Shown in pieces: positions 17,859 to 26,553 of a stretch of 64,000 bases of DNA (positions within the stretch are counted from its first letter, which is position 1; each line of letters begins with the position of its first letter). The translations under genes and the position numbers were made by a program. Source of the stretch: Bacteroides_D sp963546395 (GTDB lineage: Bacteria; Bacteroidota; Bacteroidia; Bacteroidales; CAJPTX01); NCBI GenBank assembly GCA_963546395.1, contig CAUUMS010000001.1:195373-259372 (forward strand). The letters run 5' to 3'. The notes under the pieces were generated by a model that was given only the letters and a program-made list of their open reading frames with translations, was not told where the DNA came from and did not search any database.

Positions 17859-17942
17859 GCCCAGGTGGCGGAACTGGTAGACGCGCTAGTTTCAGGGACT
17901 AGTAACAGAAATGTTGTGCAGGTTCGATTCCTGTCCTGGGCA
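17859..17942 (+). tRNA. tRNA-Leu (anticodon CAG)
   Basis: An 84-base class II tRNA. Acceptor stem GCCCAGG pairs with CCTGGGC; the anticodon stem CTAGT/ACTAG encloses the loop TTCAGGG, giving anticodon CAG (reads CUG). A long variable arm and a T-arm (GCAGG TTCGATT CCTGT) follow. The discriminator base is A, as required for leucine. The 3' CCA is not encoded. Confidence 0.93.
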
Positions 17943-17990
17943 CTGCGGCAAGATGGCTGCAACGGGTGTACACCCAATGCGGCCGGTGAG

Positions 17991-18076
17991 GCCCAGGTGG
18001 TGGAATTGGTAGACACGCCAGCTTGAGGGGCTGGTGCCTGTTAAAGGGCGTGCAAGTTCGACTCTTGTCCTGGGCA
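17991..18076 (+). tRNA. tRNA-Leu (anticodon GAG)
   Basis: An 86-base class II tRNA with the same acceptor stem as the preceding gene. The anticodon stem CCAGC/GCTGG encloses TTGAGGG, giving anticodon GAG (reads CUC and CUU). Variable arm and T-arm (TTCGACT) are normal, discriminator A, no encoded CCA. It lies 48 bases after the first tRNA and shares its promoter. Confidence 0.93.
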
Positions 18077-18081
18077 CACAT

Positions 18082-18120
18082 CGTGCGTCAATCCTCTCTG
18101 TGAGGGCTGACGCACGTTTT
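18082..18120 (+). terminator. Intrinsic terminator of the tRNA-Leu operon
   Basis: Stem CGTGCGTCA (18082-18090) pairs with TGACGCACG (18108-18116), with an inner CCTC/GAGG stem, followed by TTTT. It begins 6 bases after the second tRNA. Confidence 0.8.
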
Positions 18121-18167
18121 GCATTCTGTAGGTTCCTACACTCCCCTCCCTCATCAGCCTCACGCCC

Positions 18168-18911
18168 ATGCGCCAGCCACACGCCGACAACGTACCCCCA
18201 TCATCCCGGCCACCGCTCTCCGCGCAGCAAGTGCACGACGATCTGCATGCCTTGGCCTCCACCAAGCAGCGTGACTTCCAGGCCAAGCTGATACCCACCG
18301 TGGATAAGGGCGACATGCTCGGCATTCCCGTCCCGGCCCTCCGGCAACTGGCGCGACGCTACAAGCGCACCCACAACGTGGCCCCCTACCTAGACATCCT
18401 ACCCCATCGCTACTACGAGGAGCTGCTACTCCACGGGGCCCTGCTGGACGACAAGGCCCCATTCGACGAGGTGCTCTTGCGGGTGGAACAGCTGCTCCCC
18501 CACCTGCACGACTGGGCCACATGCGACACCCTTGAGGCCAAAGCCCTACGCAGCGATCGTCCCGCGCTGCTCGCCGCGGTAACACGCTGGCTCACATCGT
18601 CCCATGAGTACACCGTGCGCTTTGGGCTGGTGATGCTCAAGCAGCATTTTCTCGATGCCGACTTTGGTGAGGCAGCCCTCGAGCTGGCTGCCGCTATCCA
18701 TCGCCCAGAGTACTACATTCGCATGGCGCAGGCATGGCTTTTCGCCGAGGCGTTGGTGCGAGTGCCAGAGCCCGCGCTCCCCTACATCACCGAGCATCGG
18801 CTCCCGGATTGGGTGCACAACAAGTCCATTCAGAAGGCCTGCGAGAGCCGTCGCATCACGCCAGAGCAGAAGGTGAGCCTTCGGGCCCTACGGGTGGCAC
18901 GAGCCCGATAG
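18168..18911 (+). CDS. DNA alkylation repair protein (AlkD-like)
   Basis: A 247-residue all-helical HEAT-repeat protein of the AlkD family, DNA glycosylases that excise bulky or positively charged alkylated bases. The active-site segment HDWATCDTLEAKAL shows Trp and Asp separated by exactly four positions, as in characterised AlkD. Also visible are GIPVPALRQLARRYKR, FGLVMLKQHFLD, and the C-terminal WVHNKSIQKACESRRI. It follows the tRNA pair after their terminator and is convergent with the next gene. It is a single gene with no repair partners beside it. Confidence 0.9.
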   Translation: MRQPHADNVPPSSRPPLSAQQVHDDLHALASTKQRDFQAKLIPTVDKGDMLGIPVPALRQLARRYKRTHNVAPYLDILPHRYYEELLLHGALLDDKAPFDEVLLRVEQLLPHLHDWATCDTLEAKALRSDRPALLAAVTRWLTSSHEYTVRFGLVMLKQHFLDADFGEAALELAAAIHRPEYYIRMAQAWLFAEALVRVPEPALPYITEHRLPDWVHNKSIQKACESRRITPEQKVSLRALRVARAR

Positions 18912-18921
18912 CGCGGCCGCA

Positions 18922-19686
18922 TCATCCATTGCGTCCCCGAGGCAGAATGGGCAGCTTGGCCCAAGCCCGTCGGGGCAATTGCATCTCCATCGTACACCTC
19001 ACCTCCGTGTAGGTCGGATGCAACTCCCAGGGTGCGGTGCCGCCCACCGCAGGATCAATGTGCAGGTGGGCAGAATCCCAGCGTCCCCGATTGTGATCGC
19101 CAGCCCAGGGCGCAACCCATAGCTCAATGGGCCCTCTCTCCATCCCCTCCGGCAGCTCCAACGTGGCGTGCGTGGTGGGCCCCTCATCGAGGCGTACGAG
19201 CTGGCAACCGGCAGTGGACGTGGCGTGCGCGTAGTAGCCCACCAGCAGCAGACGTGCACCCGAAGGCGTGGGATGCTTCCAGCGCAGCTGCAACGTCTGT
19301 CCCCTCAACGCCCATCGCATCTCTCCCAGCGGTGCGGGTTGCCCCATGGCCATCTGCACCTGGGCAAAATCGAGCTGCACCGTGTCGAGATGGTCGGCCG
19401 CTGCGCCACGGGCCAAATTGTGCCCCAGGGCCACATGGTAGGCGCCGATGCGTCGCCCGGAGGACGGATTTTGCCCGGCCGGGAACCCCAGTCGCACCGC
19501 GGGCGTGAGGCCCTGCATCAGGGCGCAAAGGGCCTTGAACTTGGTGCGCTGCCGCATCTGGCGGTGCGTGCGGGGATTGTACACACGCCCGGGCCTACTC
19601 CGTGCGCACAGCTGCCCACCATTGACGTAGAGGATAGGGCCCGAGCGAGGATTCCACCGGGGCCGCATGGGGGTGCATATTGCCAT
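18922..19686 (-). CDS. DUF6266-like protein
   Basis: A 254-residue protein. Residues 20-75 (GGQLCARSRPGRVYNPRT followed by a QRTKFK-type segment and the LTPAVRLGF segment) match the pattern of Bacteroidetes DUF6266 proteins, whose N-termini carry an R-S-x-P...NPRT...Q..R.KF motif. The C-terminal half (about 130-245) is beta-rich, with recurring tryptophans. No signal peptide is seen. The function is unknown. It stands alone with its own promoter and is convergent with the AlkD-like gene. Confidence 0.7.
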   Translation of the reverse strand: MAICTPMRPRWNPRSGPILYVNGGQLCARSRPGRVYNPRTHRQMRQRTKFKALCALMQGLTPAVRLGFPAGQNPSSGRRIGAYHVALGHNLARGAAADHLDTVQLDFAQVQMAMGQPAPLGEMRWALRGQTLQLRWKHPTPSGARLLLVGYYAHATSTAGCQLVRLDEGPTTHATLELPEGMERGPIELWVAPWAGDHNRGRWDSAHLHIDPAVGGTAPWELHPTYTEVRCTMEMQLPRRAWAKLPILPRGRNG

Positions 19687-19714
19687 AACGAGTCGCTCTA
19701 GTAAAATTTCGCGA

Positions 19715-19722
19715 CAAACGTA
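19715..19722 (-). promoter_or_regulatory. Putative -7 box for the DUF6266-like gene
   Basis: Minus-strand TACGTTTG matches TAnnTTTG, 28 bases before the ATG. Confidence 0.5.
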
Positions 19723-19940
19723 TACCTCTCTACGCCGAAAATCAGGGCGCCGCGGCCGCTATGCCCCTCAGGCCCCTCCCAACACACCCTCACTCCCTCA
19801 CCAGCGCAGTCCCATCAACACCCCACCAAGGCCCTATTGGGCGGGGGAATTGGGTCATTGCTCGGTGCTGCCACGGAGATCCTCAGGGTAAATGAGTAGG
19901 GCACGGAGGCGGGGGACTTCCGAAAGGCCGCATTTCTCAT

Positions 19941-19948
19941 TATCTTTG
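19941..19948 (+). promoter_or_regulatory. Putative -7 box for the permease gene
   Basis: TATCTTTG matches TAnnTTTG and lies about 40 bases before the ATG at 19988. No clear -33 element. Confidence 0.5.
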
Positions 19949-19987
19949 CAGGGTTGAGATTCGGCAGACGAATAGGTGGCCACAACC

Positions 19988-21247
19988 ATGGGCATACTCA
20001 GGCAGCTCTACGCGAACACGAGGGAGAATTTCAGGCAATCGGTCGCTGCGCTTCGCGCCTCGCCCATGCGCTCGGTGCTCACCATGGCCATTGTGGCCAT
20101 CGGGATCACGGCCCTGATGGGGATGCTCACCGTCATCGGGGCCATCACCCACTCGTTGCAGAGCGACCTGGGGGCCCGTCAGGGGGCTGCCTTCCGCATC
20201 ACGAGCTGGGCGAGCAACATGTCTGTGCAGGGGGGACGCTACACCTCAGGCGAGGATTTCCGCTACATCAGCTGCCGCGAGGGGGCATCCTTCGCGGAGC
20301 TCTACGCCCCCCACGGAACGGTGGGTCTGGACGTGAGCGTGGCCAGCATCGAGGCGCGGCGGGGATCCTACCACACCCGTCCCTACCTGAACGTGCGGGG
20401 GGTAAACCGTGACTTCTTCACGGTGGAGCAGCTAGATTTGGAGCAGGGGCGTTGCTTCTCGAGCTACGAGGAGCGCATCGGCCGACCCGTGGTGGTGCTG
20501 GGCAAAAACATCGTCGAGACGCTGTTCCCCAACGGCGAGTCCCCACTTGGAAAACGCGTGCTGCTAGGGTCGTCGCCCTTCACGGTGATCGGCGTGCTGA
20601 AGGGTACGGCCAACCGGTATGGGCAGAATGAGGGAGACCGCATGCTGGTGCCCCTACGGGGCGGACTGTCGCAGTTCCCGCGGGCCGAGGCGAACTGCAA
20701 CATCTCCGTGCGGCCCGCAGCCAGTAGCACCCTCGCGCAGGCCAAAGACGCGGCCGAGAGACTGATGCGCAAGGTGCGACGGCTAAGCCCGCAGAAACGA
20801 TCGAACTTCAACATCACCAATAACGACGAGTTCCTCAAGCTGCTGCTTAATTCCATGGGCTCGACGGCTGTGGCGGGCGTGCTCATAGGACTGATCACGC
20901 TGCTAGGGTCGGCTGTGGCCCTGATGAACATCATGCTCGCCTCGGTAACCGAGCGCACCCGCGAGATAGGGACGCGCAAGGCCATTGGCGCCCACGTGTC
21001 GACCATCCGCCAACAGTTCCTCATCGAGGCCGTGCTGGTGACCCTGGTGGGTGGTTTCGCCGGGGTGCTGCTAGGGGTGGTGGTGGGCAGCCTGGTGTCT
21101 AACGCCATGGACATGCCCTTCTCCATGCCGTGGGGCTGGGCCCTGGGGAGCCTAGTGCTGTGCGTGGTGGTGGGTATCATGGCCGGCTATCTGCCAGCCA
21201 AGCGGGCAGCGAATCTGGATCCCATCCTGGCCCTTCGCTACGAGTAG
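19988..21247 (+). CDS. MacB/FtsX-type ABC transporter permease
   Basis: A 419-residue membrane protein with the four-helix MacB topology: one N-terminal helix (VLTMAIVAIGITALMGMLTV), a large periplasmic MacB_PCD domain (about 60-285), and three C-terminal helices beginning GVLIGLITLLGSAVALMNIM, with the conserved cytosolic loop SVTERTREIGTRKAIGA. Such permeases pair with a LolD/MacB-type ATPase in lipoprotein or toxin/peptide export and envelope stress functions. No ATPase gene is adjacent. ATG 19988 is preferred over an in-frame GTG at 19976. Confidence 0.92.
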   Translation: MGILRQLYANTRENFRQSVAALRASPMRSVLTMAIVAIGITALMGMLTVIGAITHSLQSDLGARQGAAFRITSWASNMSVQGGRYTSGEDFRYISCREGASFAELYAPHGTVGLDVSVASIEARRGSYHTRPYLNVRGVNRDFFTVEQLDLEQGRCFSSYEERIGRPVVVLGKNIVETLFPNGESPLGKRVLLGSSPFTVIGVLKGTANRYGQNEGDRMLVPLRGGLSQFPRAEANCNISVRPAASSTLAQAKDAAERLMRKVRRLSPQKRSNFNITNNDEFLKLLLNSMGSTAVAGVLIGLITLLGSAVALMNIMLASVTERTREIGTRKAIGAHVSTIRQQFLIEAVLVTLVGGFAGVLLGVVVGSLVSNAMDMPFSMPWGWALGSLVLCVVVGIMAGYLPAKRAANLDPILALRYE

Positions 21248-21254
21248 GGGACAC

Positions 21255-22196
21255 CTACTGCTGATCAGGGAAGAAGAGGCGATTGAGGTGCTTCACGAGG
21301 CTCTTGGCCACGTAGGTAGTGTAGCGGTGTCCCTCGATGCCCGTCACGCCCTCGATGCCGTAGGCTGTGCTGGCCAGGAAGACCTCATCGGCCTTGAGTA
21401 AATCGCGCTTTGTGAGGCTGCGCTCCTGCACCTCGTAGATGTTCAGCCGTTGCACCAGCTCCGGGATAAAGCGGCGTATGGGGTCGTGCTGCACCCCGTC
21501 GGACAGGGGCGGCGTGTAGACCGAATGCTCCTTCACCATGTAGAGGGTGCGCTGGATGCTCTGCACCACATTCCCGCTCTCGTTGAGCAGCAGATTGTCG
21601 CCAAGGCCCTTGCGGAGCTTGACTTCGCCGGCATCCCAGAAGACGGGATCGCCGAGCCGACGGACGTTGCTGTAGCGATTGCACGGGCGGCGGTAGTCGG
21701 CATTATACCCCAGAAAGATCCCCTTGTCGGGATGGGTGTAGAGGCCCTTGCGGGGCGGATCGGCGTAGATGAAGAGCGACGTGGTGGGGTACTCCACCGG
21801 AAGGAGCGCATCGGGCCGATACTGCAAGAAGGCTACCATGGTGACGCGCGTGAAGCCGAAGTAGCGGTTCTTGTTCAGCAGGTTGCAGATGATCTGCGCC
21901 AAACCGTCGCAGCTCATGTAGGGGGGCGTTGGTAGACGCAGCAGCTCGATGTGCTGGGCAAACACCTCGTAGTAGCTCGTGAACTGGCGCGCCGAGGTGC
22001 CGTAGGCGCACACACAAAGGCTCACCGAGGCCTGGAGGGCCGAGAGCCAGTCGGGTAGATTGAAGACGGGCGCATCGCGGGGGAGAAATTGCCCGTCGAG
22101 CCACACCCACGGGATGGGTGGCTTACGCCGTCGTCTGCCGGAGGGCTGCGCATCGTCGCGCGGCGAGTCGGGTATGCCCAGGGGGACTACAGCCAT
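21255..22196 (-). CDS. Aminotransferase class IV (PLP enzyme)
   Basis: A 313-residue protein with the fold-type IV PLP pattern: PWVWLDGQFLPRDAPVFNLPD at the start, a mid-protein R-R-L-G-D...K-L-R-K-G-L-G-D-N-L-L-L-N-E segment carrying the likely PLP lysine, then KRDLLKADEVFLASTAYGIE and GVTGIEGHRY near the C-terminus. Members include branched-chain aminotransferases and aminodeoxychorismate lyases; the subgroup cannot be set here. A basic, Arg-rich N-terminal 30 residues precede the domain. The start overlaps the end of the rhomboid gene by 10 bases. Confidence 0.85.
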   Translation of the reverse strand: MAVVPLGIPDSPRDDAQPSGRRRRKPPIPWVWLDGQFLPRDAPVFNLPDWLSALQASVSLCVCAYGTSARQFTSYYEVFAQHIELLRLPTPPYMSCDGLAQIICNLLNKNRYFGFTRVTMVAFLQYRPDALLPVEYPTTSLFIYADPPRKGLYTHPDKGIFLGYNADYRRPCNRYSNVRRLGDPVFWDAGEVKLRKGLGDNLLLNESGNVVQSIQRTLYMVKEHSVYTPPLSDGVQHDPIRRFIPELVQRLNIYEVQERSLTKRDLLKADEVFLASTAYGIEGVTGIEGHRYTTYVAKSLVKHLNRLFFPDQQ

Positions 22197-22813
22197 GGGA
22201 AATCTTGGAGGCCTTGGAGGAAGAAGGTGAAGAACTTATGGTTGATGAGCAGCGGGTAGATCAGACCAAAGAGGGCCCCGTAGAGGTGGGCGCGATGATC
22301 GATGTTGTCATTGGCCCGATCGGCCATGCGCCATGAGTAGAGGATGTAGGCCACGCCGAAGAGTATGCCCGGGATGGGCACCAGGCCAAATACGTAAAGT
22401 AGGCCCCAGGGATCGAAGAATATGCTGGTGAAGACCACAGAAGCCACGCCGCCCGAGGCACCCACGCTGAGGGCAGAGGGGTCGTCCTTATGCCGACGAA
22501 GCCCGAGGACGGCTGCCGTGACACCCCCGCCAAAGTAGAGAACGAGCATGTGGAGCGTGGGAAAACTCATCATCTCAGCGTCAGCCAGACGCTCAAAACT
22601 GTCGATGACATCCGTGCCAAACGAGAAGAGCACAATCATGTTGACCACCAGATGCATACTGCCCCCATGCACGAACATGTGGGAGAGGAGTCGGTAGTAC
22701 TGGCGATGATGCACCACCTGGTAGGGGCTGAGCGCCAGGCGCATGAAGAGCTCACGGTTTCGCAGGCAAACGACAGAGACGATGATGGTGGCGACTAAGA
22801 GCAGGATGATCAT
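22187..22813 (-). CDS. Rhomboid-family intramembrane serine protease (first copy)
   Basis: A 208-residue polytopic membrane protein. The rhomboid hallmarks are RLLSHMFVHGGSMHLVVNM (H-G-x-x-H-L-x-x-N type), GASGGVASVVFTSI with the catalytic Ser, and IDHRAHLYGALFGLIY with the catalytic His. About six membrane helices are evident. The natural substrate is unknown. It lies in a dense minus-strand cluster: 4 bases after holA and overlapping the following aminotransferase gene. Confidence 0.92.
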   Translation of the reverse strand: MIILLLVATIIVSVVCLRNRELFMRLALSPYQVVHHRQYYRLLSHMFVHGGSMHLVVNMIVLFSFGTDVIDSFERLADAEMMSFPTLHMLVLYFGGGVTAAVLGLRRHKDDPSALSVGASGGVASVVFTSIFFDPWGLLYVFGLVPIPGILFGVAYILYSWRMADRANDNIDHRAHLYGALFGLIYPLLINHKFFTFFLQGLQDFPWL

Positions 22814-22817
22814 AGGG

Positions 22818-23864
22818 CTAACTCATGATGAGCGTTACAAGTTCCTTGTAGACCTCCACGCGGGGCATATCGTGGGCCCCCACCCCTTTTGTGCGGAGGT
22901 CCCAGATGCGCAGGTAGCGGATGATGCGGGCGCAACGCTGTGGCGGGTAGCGGCGCATGGCCTCCATATACTCATTCAGGAAGTAGGGGTTGACCCGCAG
23001 CCGGGAGGCTAGCTCGGCACGGGGGTACTTGGTGTGGATGATGCCGAGGCGCATGAGGCGATTGAAGTAGCCAAAAAGCGATGCGATCACCATGGGGGGC
23101 TCGCCACCCTCACGCTGGCCACCGAGGTTGATGGCGATGCGCATGGCCTGGGCGTACTGCCCGGCCCCGATAGCCTTGGTGAGCTCAAAGACGCTAAAGT
23201 CCTTGCTAAGGCCTATGGCCTGACGCACGATGTCGGACGTTATGGTCTTGACCTCGGGGTTCATTCCGATAGAAAGCTTGGTAAGCTCGTTGGCCACGGC
23301 GGCCAGATCTGTCCCCAGCTGCTCGGCCATCAGCTGCGCCGCCTGCGGCTCGATGCTATACCCCATCTGATGCGCCAGCTCATCGATCCAGGGGGCCACC
23401 TCGTAGTCGCGTAGGCGTGCCGACTCGTAGAGCAGCCCCACGGATTGGGCCCTTTCAGCGAGCTGCTTGAGGGGGGAACTCTTGCCGTGGCCGGTTTTCA
23501 TTTTCGCCCCAAAGCAGAGCACCAGGATAGTACTGGGCACTGGCGCATTGAGGTAATCGACAAGCGGCCCCACATTCCTCAGCTCCTGCGCCTCGCGCAC
23601 CACCACGAGCAGGTGGTCGCTGCCCAGGGGCAAACGGCAGGCGAGGTCGACAATCTGCCCCGGGGTGATGTCACGCCCGTAGAGTAGGAACTGGTTGAAC
23701 GCTTTCTGCTCGGGCGTGAGGACGTGATCGACGAGGTGATTCGCAATGCGATTGGTGAAGTAGGGCTCATCGCCGTGCAGCAGGTAGATGGGCTTGAACT
23801 GCCGGCTATCGATCTGGGCTATGACGGCCTGTAGGGCGGATGCTTGCTTGCTGAGCTTGGCCAT
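22818..23864 (-). CDS. holA: DNA polymerase III subunit delta
   Basis: A 348-residue clamp-loader wrench subunit that opens the beta sliding clamp. The N-terminal segment FKPIYLLHGDEPYFTNRIAN and LPLGSDHLLVVVREAQ match the HolA AAA-like domain; the mid-region DLAAVANELTKLSIGM and the C-terminal collar RCARIIRYLRIWDLRTKGVG complete the pattern. Length is typical. It lies between rimO and the rhomboid gene on the same strand with short gaps. Confidence 0.92.
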   Translation of the reverse strand: MAKLSKQASALQAVIAQIDSRQFKPIYLLHGDEPYFTNRIANHLVDHVLTPEQKAFNQFLLYGRDITPGQIVDLACRLPLGSDHLLVVVREAQELRNVGPLVDYLNAPVPSTILVLCFGAKMKTGHGKSSPLKQLAERAQSVGLLYESARLRDYEVAPWIDELAHQMGYSIEPQAAQLMAEQLGTDLAAVANELTKLSIGMNPEVKTITSDIVRQAIGLSKDFSVFELTKAIGAGQYAQAMRIAINLGGQREGGEPPMVIASLFGYFNRLMRLGIIHTKYPRAELASRLRVNPYFLNEYMEAMRRYPPQRCARIIRYLRIWDLRTKGVGAHDMPRVEVYKELVTLIMS

Positions 23865-23881
23865 GGGCGATGCGGATGACG

Positions 23882-25195
23882 TTACGCGCGGGGCTCCGCC
23901 GGGGGGTAGATGGCCTCAAGGTCGTACTCATCGGAGCCCGTGATGCGCACCCTGGCAATCTGGCCCACCTCCAAGGAATGGGACGGGTCGCGCACGAGCA
24001 CCTCCCCATCCACGTCGGGCGAGTCGAACTGCGTGCGCCCGGTGAACGTGGAGGCATCGACACGGGCATCGAGGATGACGGGTAGCACAGAGCCCACGTG
24101 CTGGGCTTTGCGCGCAGCCGAGATGGGCATCTGGGCCTGCATGAGGGCATCACGCCGGGCCTGCTTCACCTCCTCGGGAATGGCATCGGGCCAGTGCTTC
24201 GCCGCGTGGGTTCCCTCCTCCTCGGAGTAGGTGAAGACCCCCAGATGGTCGAACTGCACATGATGCACGAAGTCTAGCAGCTCCCGGAAATCGTCCTCCG
24301 TCTCGTTGGGGAAACCCGCGATGAGGGTGGTGCGCAGTGCCAGCCTGGGGATGCTGGCGCGCAGACGATCCACCAGCTCTCGCGCATAGGCTCCCGTGTG
24401 ATGACGGCGCATGGCCTGGAGCACGGGCTCGGCAATGTGCTGAAGGGGGATGTCGAGGTAGGGGCACGCCTTGGGCTCGGTGGCGAGCCACTCGATGAGC
24501 TCCTCGGGGAATGGGCGTGGGTAGGCGTAATGCAGCCGAATCCACTCTATGCCCTCGATGCGCGCCAGGGCTTGCAGGAGCGTCACCAGGGCTGTCGCAT
24601 CGCCCCTATCGTGGCCGTAGTAGGTGAGCTCCTGGGCAATGAGTATCAGCTCGCGCACCCCTTGCTGGGCGAGTGCCTGGGCCTCGGCCACTAGGGCCTG
24701 ATGGGGAAAGGAGCGGAAGGAACCCCGGATGGCCGGTATGGCGCAGAAGGCGCACTGGCGATCGCACCCCTCGGCAATTTTCAGGAAGGCGTAATGCGAG
24801 GGGGTGGATGTGTACCGCGGCTGCCCAAGCGTGAGATCGGGCGCGCAGTGGAACAGACGAAGCAGGGGGGCCAAATCGCGCGCCCCGAACCAGTGATCGA
24901 CCTCGGGGATCTCGGCCGCTAGCTCGCTGGGGTAACGCTGTGATAAGCAACCAAAGACTACCAGCTTGTCGAGATGCCCCGCGGCGCGGAGGGCTGCGGC
25001 ACGAAGGATGTGATCAATGGATTCCTCCTTGGCATCGCCGATGAAACCGCAGGTGTTGAGTATGAGCACATCGCCAGGCTGGGTGGTGGCCTCGTAGCTG
25101 ACCTGCCACCCGCTGGCTCGCAACGCCCCGCCCAGGTACTCGCTGTCGACCAGGTTCTTGGAGCATCCCAAGGTGTGGATGACGGTTCGCCTCAT
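23882..25195 (-). CDS. rimO: Ribosomal protein S12 methylthiotransferase
   Basis: A 437-residue radical-SAM enzyme that methylthiolates an aspartate in ribosomal protein S12. The N-terminal UPF0004 domain contains HTLGCSKNLVDSE and LILNTCGFIGDAKEESID. The radical SAM cluster motif is EGCDRQCAFCAIPAIRG (C-x3-C-x2-C), and RTTLIAGFPNETEDDF follows. The C-terminal part includes a TRAM domain. The ATG at 25195 is chosen; TTG 6 bases upstream is also possible. The S-K-N-L-V-D-S-E form separates it from MiaB. It follows ftsY. Confidence 0.95.
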   Translation of the reverse strand: MRRTVIHTLGCSKNLVDSEYLGGALRASGWQVSYEATTQPGDVLILNTCGFIGDAKEESIDHILRAAALRAAGHLDKLVVFGCLSQRYPSELAAEIPEVDHWFGARDLAPLLRLFHCAPDLTLGQPRYTSTPSHYAFLKIAEGCDRQCAFCAIPAIRGSFRSFPHQALVAEAQALAQQGVRELILIAQELTYYGHDRGDATALVTLLQALARIEGIEWIRLHYAYPRPFPEELIEWLATEPKACPYLDIPLQHIAEPVLQAMRRHHTGAYARELVDRLRASIPRLALRTTLIAGFPNETEDDFRELLDFVHHVQFDHLGVFTYSEEEGTHAAKHWPDAIPEEVKQARRDALMQAQMPISAARKAQHVGSVLPVILDARVDASTFTGRTQFDSPDVDGEVLVRDPSHSLEVGQIARVRITGSDEYDLEAIYPPAEPRA

Positions 25196-25238
25196 GCGCA
25201 ACGCTACGCCCCAGAGGGCTATGAACTACTGGCTCGAA

Positions 25239-26180
25239 CTACTCCCCCGCATTGAAGAGCGAGTCGACGAAGAGGACTTTATCGAAGTATTGCAGATCGC
25301 CGATGCTCTCGCCCACCCCAATATACTTGATGGGCACTTGCAGCTGATCGGAGATACCGATGGCGACCCCCCCGCGGGCGGTGCCGTCGAGCTTGGTAAG
25401 CGCAAGGGCCGTGATGTCGGTGACGCTCATGAACTGCTTGGCCTGCTCGTAGGCGTTCTGCCCCGTACTCGCATCGAGCACCAGGAGTATCTCCTGCGGG
25501 GCCTGGGGATCCACCTTCTGAAGGGCCCGCTTGATCTTAGCGAGCTCATTCATGAGGTTGACCTTATTGTGCAGGCGGCCCGCCGTGTCGATGATGGCCA
25601 CCTGGGCCCCCTGAGCCTTAGCTGCCATGAGCGTATCGTACGCCACGGAGGCGGGATCGGCCCCCATCTGCTGCTTGATGAGATGGGCCCCCGAGCGCTC
25701 AGCCCAGACGGCTAGCTGATCGATGGCCGCAGCGCGGAATGTGTCCGCAGCCCCAATGAAGACCTTCTTACCCTCCTGCCCGAACAGGTGAGCGAGCTTG
25801 CCAATGGTGGTCGTCTTCCCCACACCGTTGACACCAACCACCAGGATAACATGTATGGAGCCCGTGCCCTCTGCGGTCGACTGGGTGGGGGCATCGGCCA
25901 GGAGCTCCTGTATCACCTTCCGGAGCATGGCGTGTAGCTCCTTCTCGTTGAGATAGCCCTGATCGGCGGCACGCTGGCGGATACGATCGATGATCTTGAG
26001 CGTGGTGTCAATGCCCACATCGCTGGAGATGAGCACCTCCTCGAGCTCGTCGAGAAAGTCGTCATCTATGCGTGTGCGGCTCGCAATGGCACGTGCGAAC
26101 CGCGAGAAGAGGTTGGTACGGGTCTTGGCAAGCCCCTGATCGAGCTCGTCCCGCTTTTTACGGGAGAATAGATTGAGCAT
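25239..26180 (-). CDS. ftsY: Signal recognition particle receptor FtsY
   Basis: A 313-residue SRP receptor GTPase for co-translational membrane targeting. The N domain (residues 1-100) is followed by the G domain: G1 VVGVNGVGKTTTIGKLAHL, the I-box with AADTFRAAAIDQLAVW, DTAGR with RLHNKVNLMNEL, TKLDGTARGGVAIGI, and GVGESIGDLQYFD. It lacks the long acidic A domain of E. coli FtsY, as expected in Bacteroidetes. It precedes rimO by about 40 bases. Confidence 0.96.
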   Translation of the reverse strand: MLNLFSRKKRDELDQGLAKTRTNLFSRFARAIASRTRIDDDFLDELEEVLISSDVGIDTTLKIIDRIRQRAADQGYLNEKELHAMLRKVIQELLADAPTQSTAEGTGSIHVILVVGVNGVGKTTTIGKLAHLFGQEGKKVFIGAADTFRAAAIDQLAVWAERSGAHLIKQQMGADPASVAYDTLMAAKAQGAQVAIIDTAGRLHNKVNLMNELAKIKRALQKVDPQAPQEILLVLDASTGQNAYEQAKQFMSVTDITALALTKLDGTARGGVAIGISDQLQVPIKYIGVGESIGDLQYFDKVLFVDSLFNAGE

Positions 26181-26204
26181 ACGCGCCGTGCGATAATCCT
26201 GGGG

Positions 26205-26212
26205 CGAAGGTA
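26205..26212 (-). promoter_or_regulatory. Possible variant -7 box for ftsY
   Basis: Minus-strand TACCTTCG, one base away from TAnnTTTG, 25 bases before the ATG. The same variant occurs before aspA and, as TAACTTCG, before the Na/Pi transporter gene. Confidence 0.3.
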
Positions 26213-26325
26213 AGCAATCTGCTAGGGATGGTCGAATTGGCCGGCCCGTGGCGGACGGACTGCCTGTGGCCTACGCGAGGGAGAAGGGGACGGAATGGCT
26301 AGGATGCCGAAAGGGTCATGAAAGG

Positions 26326-26363
26326 CTACGGGCCCGCTGCGCAGATGCACAGCGGGCCCGTAG
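26326..26363 (-). terminator. Strong hairpin after the rpmB-rpmG-DUF4295 operon
   Basis: A perfect 14-bp stem (26326-26339 with 26350-26363) with a 10-base loop lies 25 bases beyond the DUF4295 stop, in the minus direction. The following transcript reads CTTTCATG, a weak U-tract. It most likely ends the ribosomal operon before ftsY. Confidence 0.65.
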
Positions 26364-26387
26364 CTAGGGAACGAATCCCAATGCGTG

Positions 26388-26543
26388 TTACTTCTCGCTG
26401 AAGAAGTTCTTGATCTCCGTGTTGAGCACCATCTCCTCTTTGAAGACGTAGGCCCCGGTCTTAGGCGAGCGGGTCATCTTGATGCATTTGGTACGGATAC
26501 GCCCTTCCCCTTTCTGGAGCGAGGCTACTGCTTTCTTTGCCAT
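26388..26543 (-). CDS. DUF4295 ribosome-associated-type small protein
   Basis: A 51-residue basic protein beginning MAKKAVASLQKGEGRIR and continuing TKCIKMTRSPKTGAYVFKEE. This is the Bacteroidetes-specific DUF4295 family, which always sits after rpmB and rpmG. The operon position and the charge make a ribosome-linked role likely but unproven. It starts 11 bases after the rpmG stop. Confidence 0.9.
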   Translation of the reverse strand: MAKKAVASLQKGEGRIRTKCIKMTRSPKTGAYVFKEEMVLNTEIKNFFSEK

Positions 26544-26553
26544 GGTTGTGCTA

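Larger units (their letters stand above)
19687..19987. other. Divergent intergenic region
   Basis: About 300 bases between the DUF6266-like gene (minus) and the permease gene (plus). It holds a putative -7 box for each direction and no credible gene. Confidence 0.5.
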
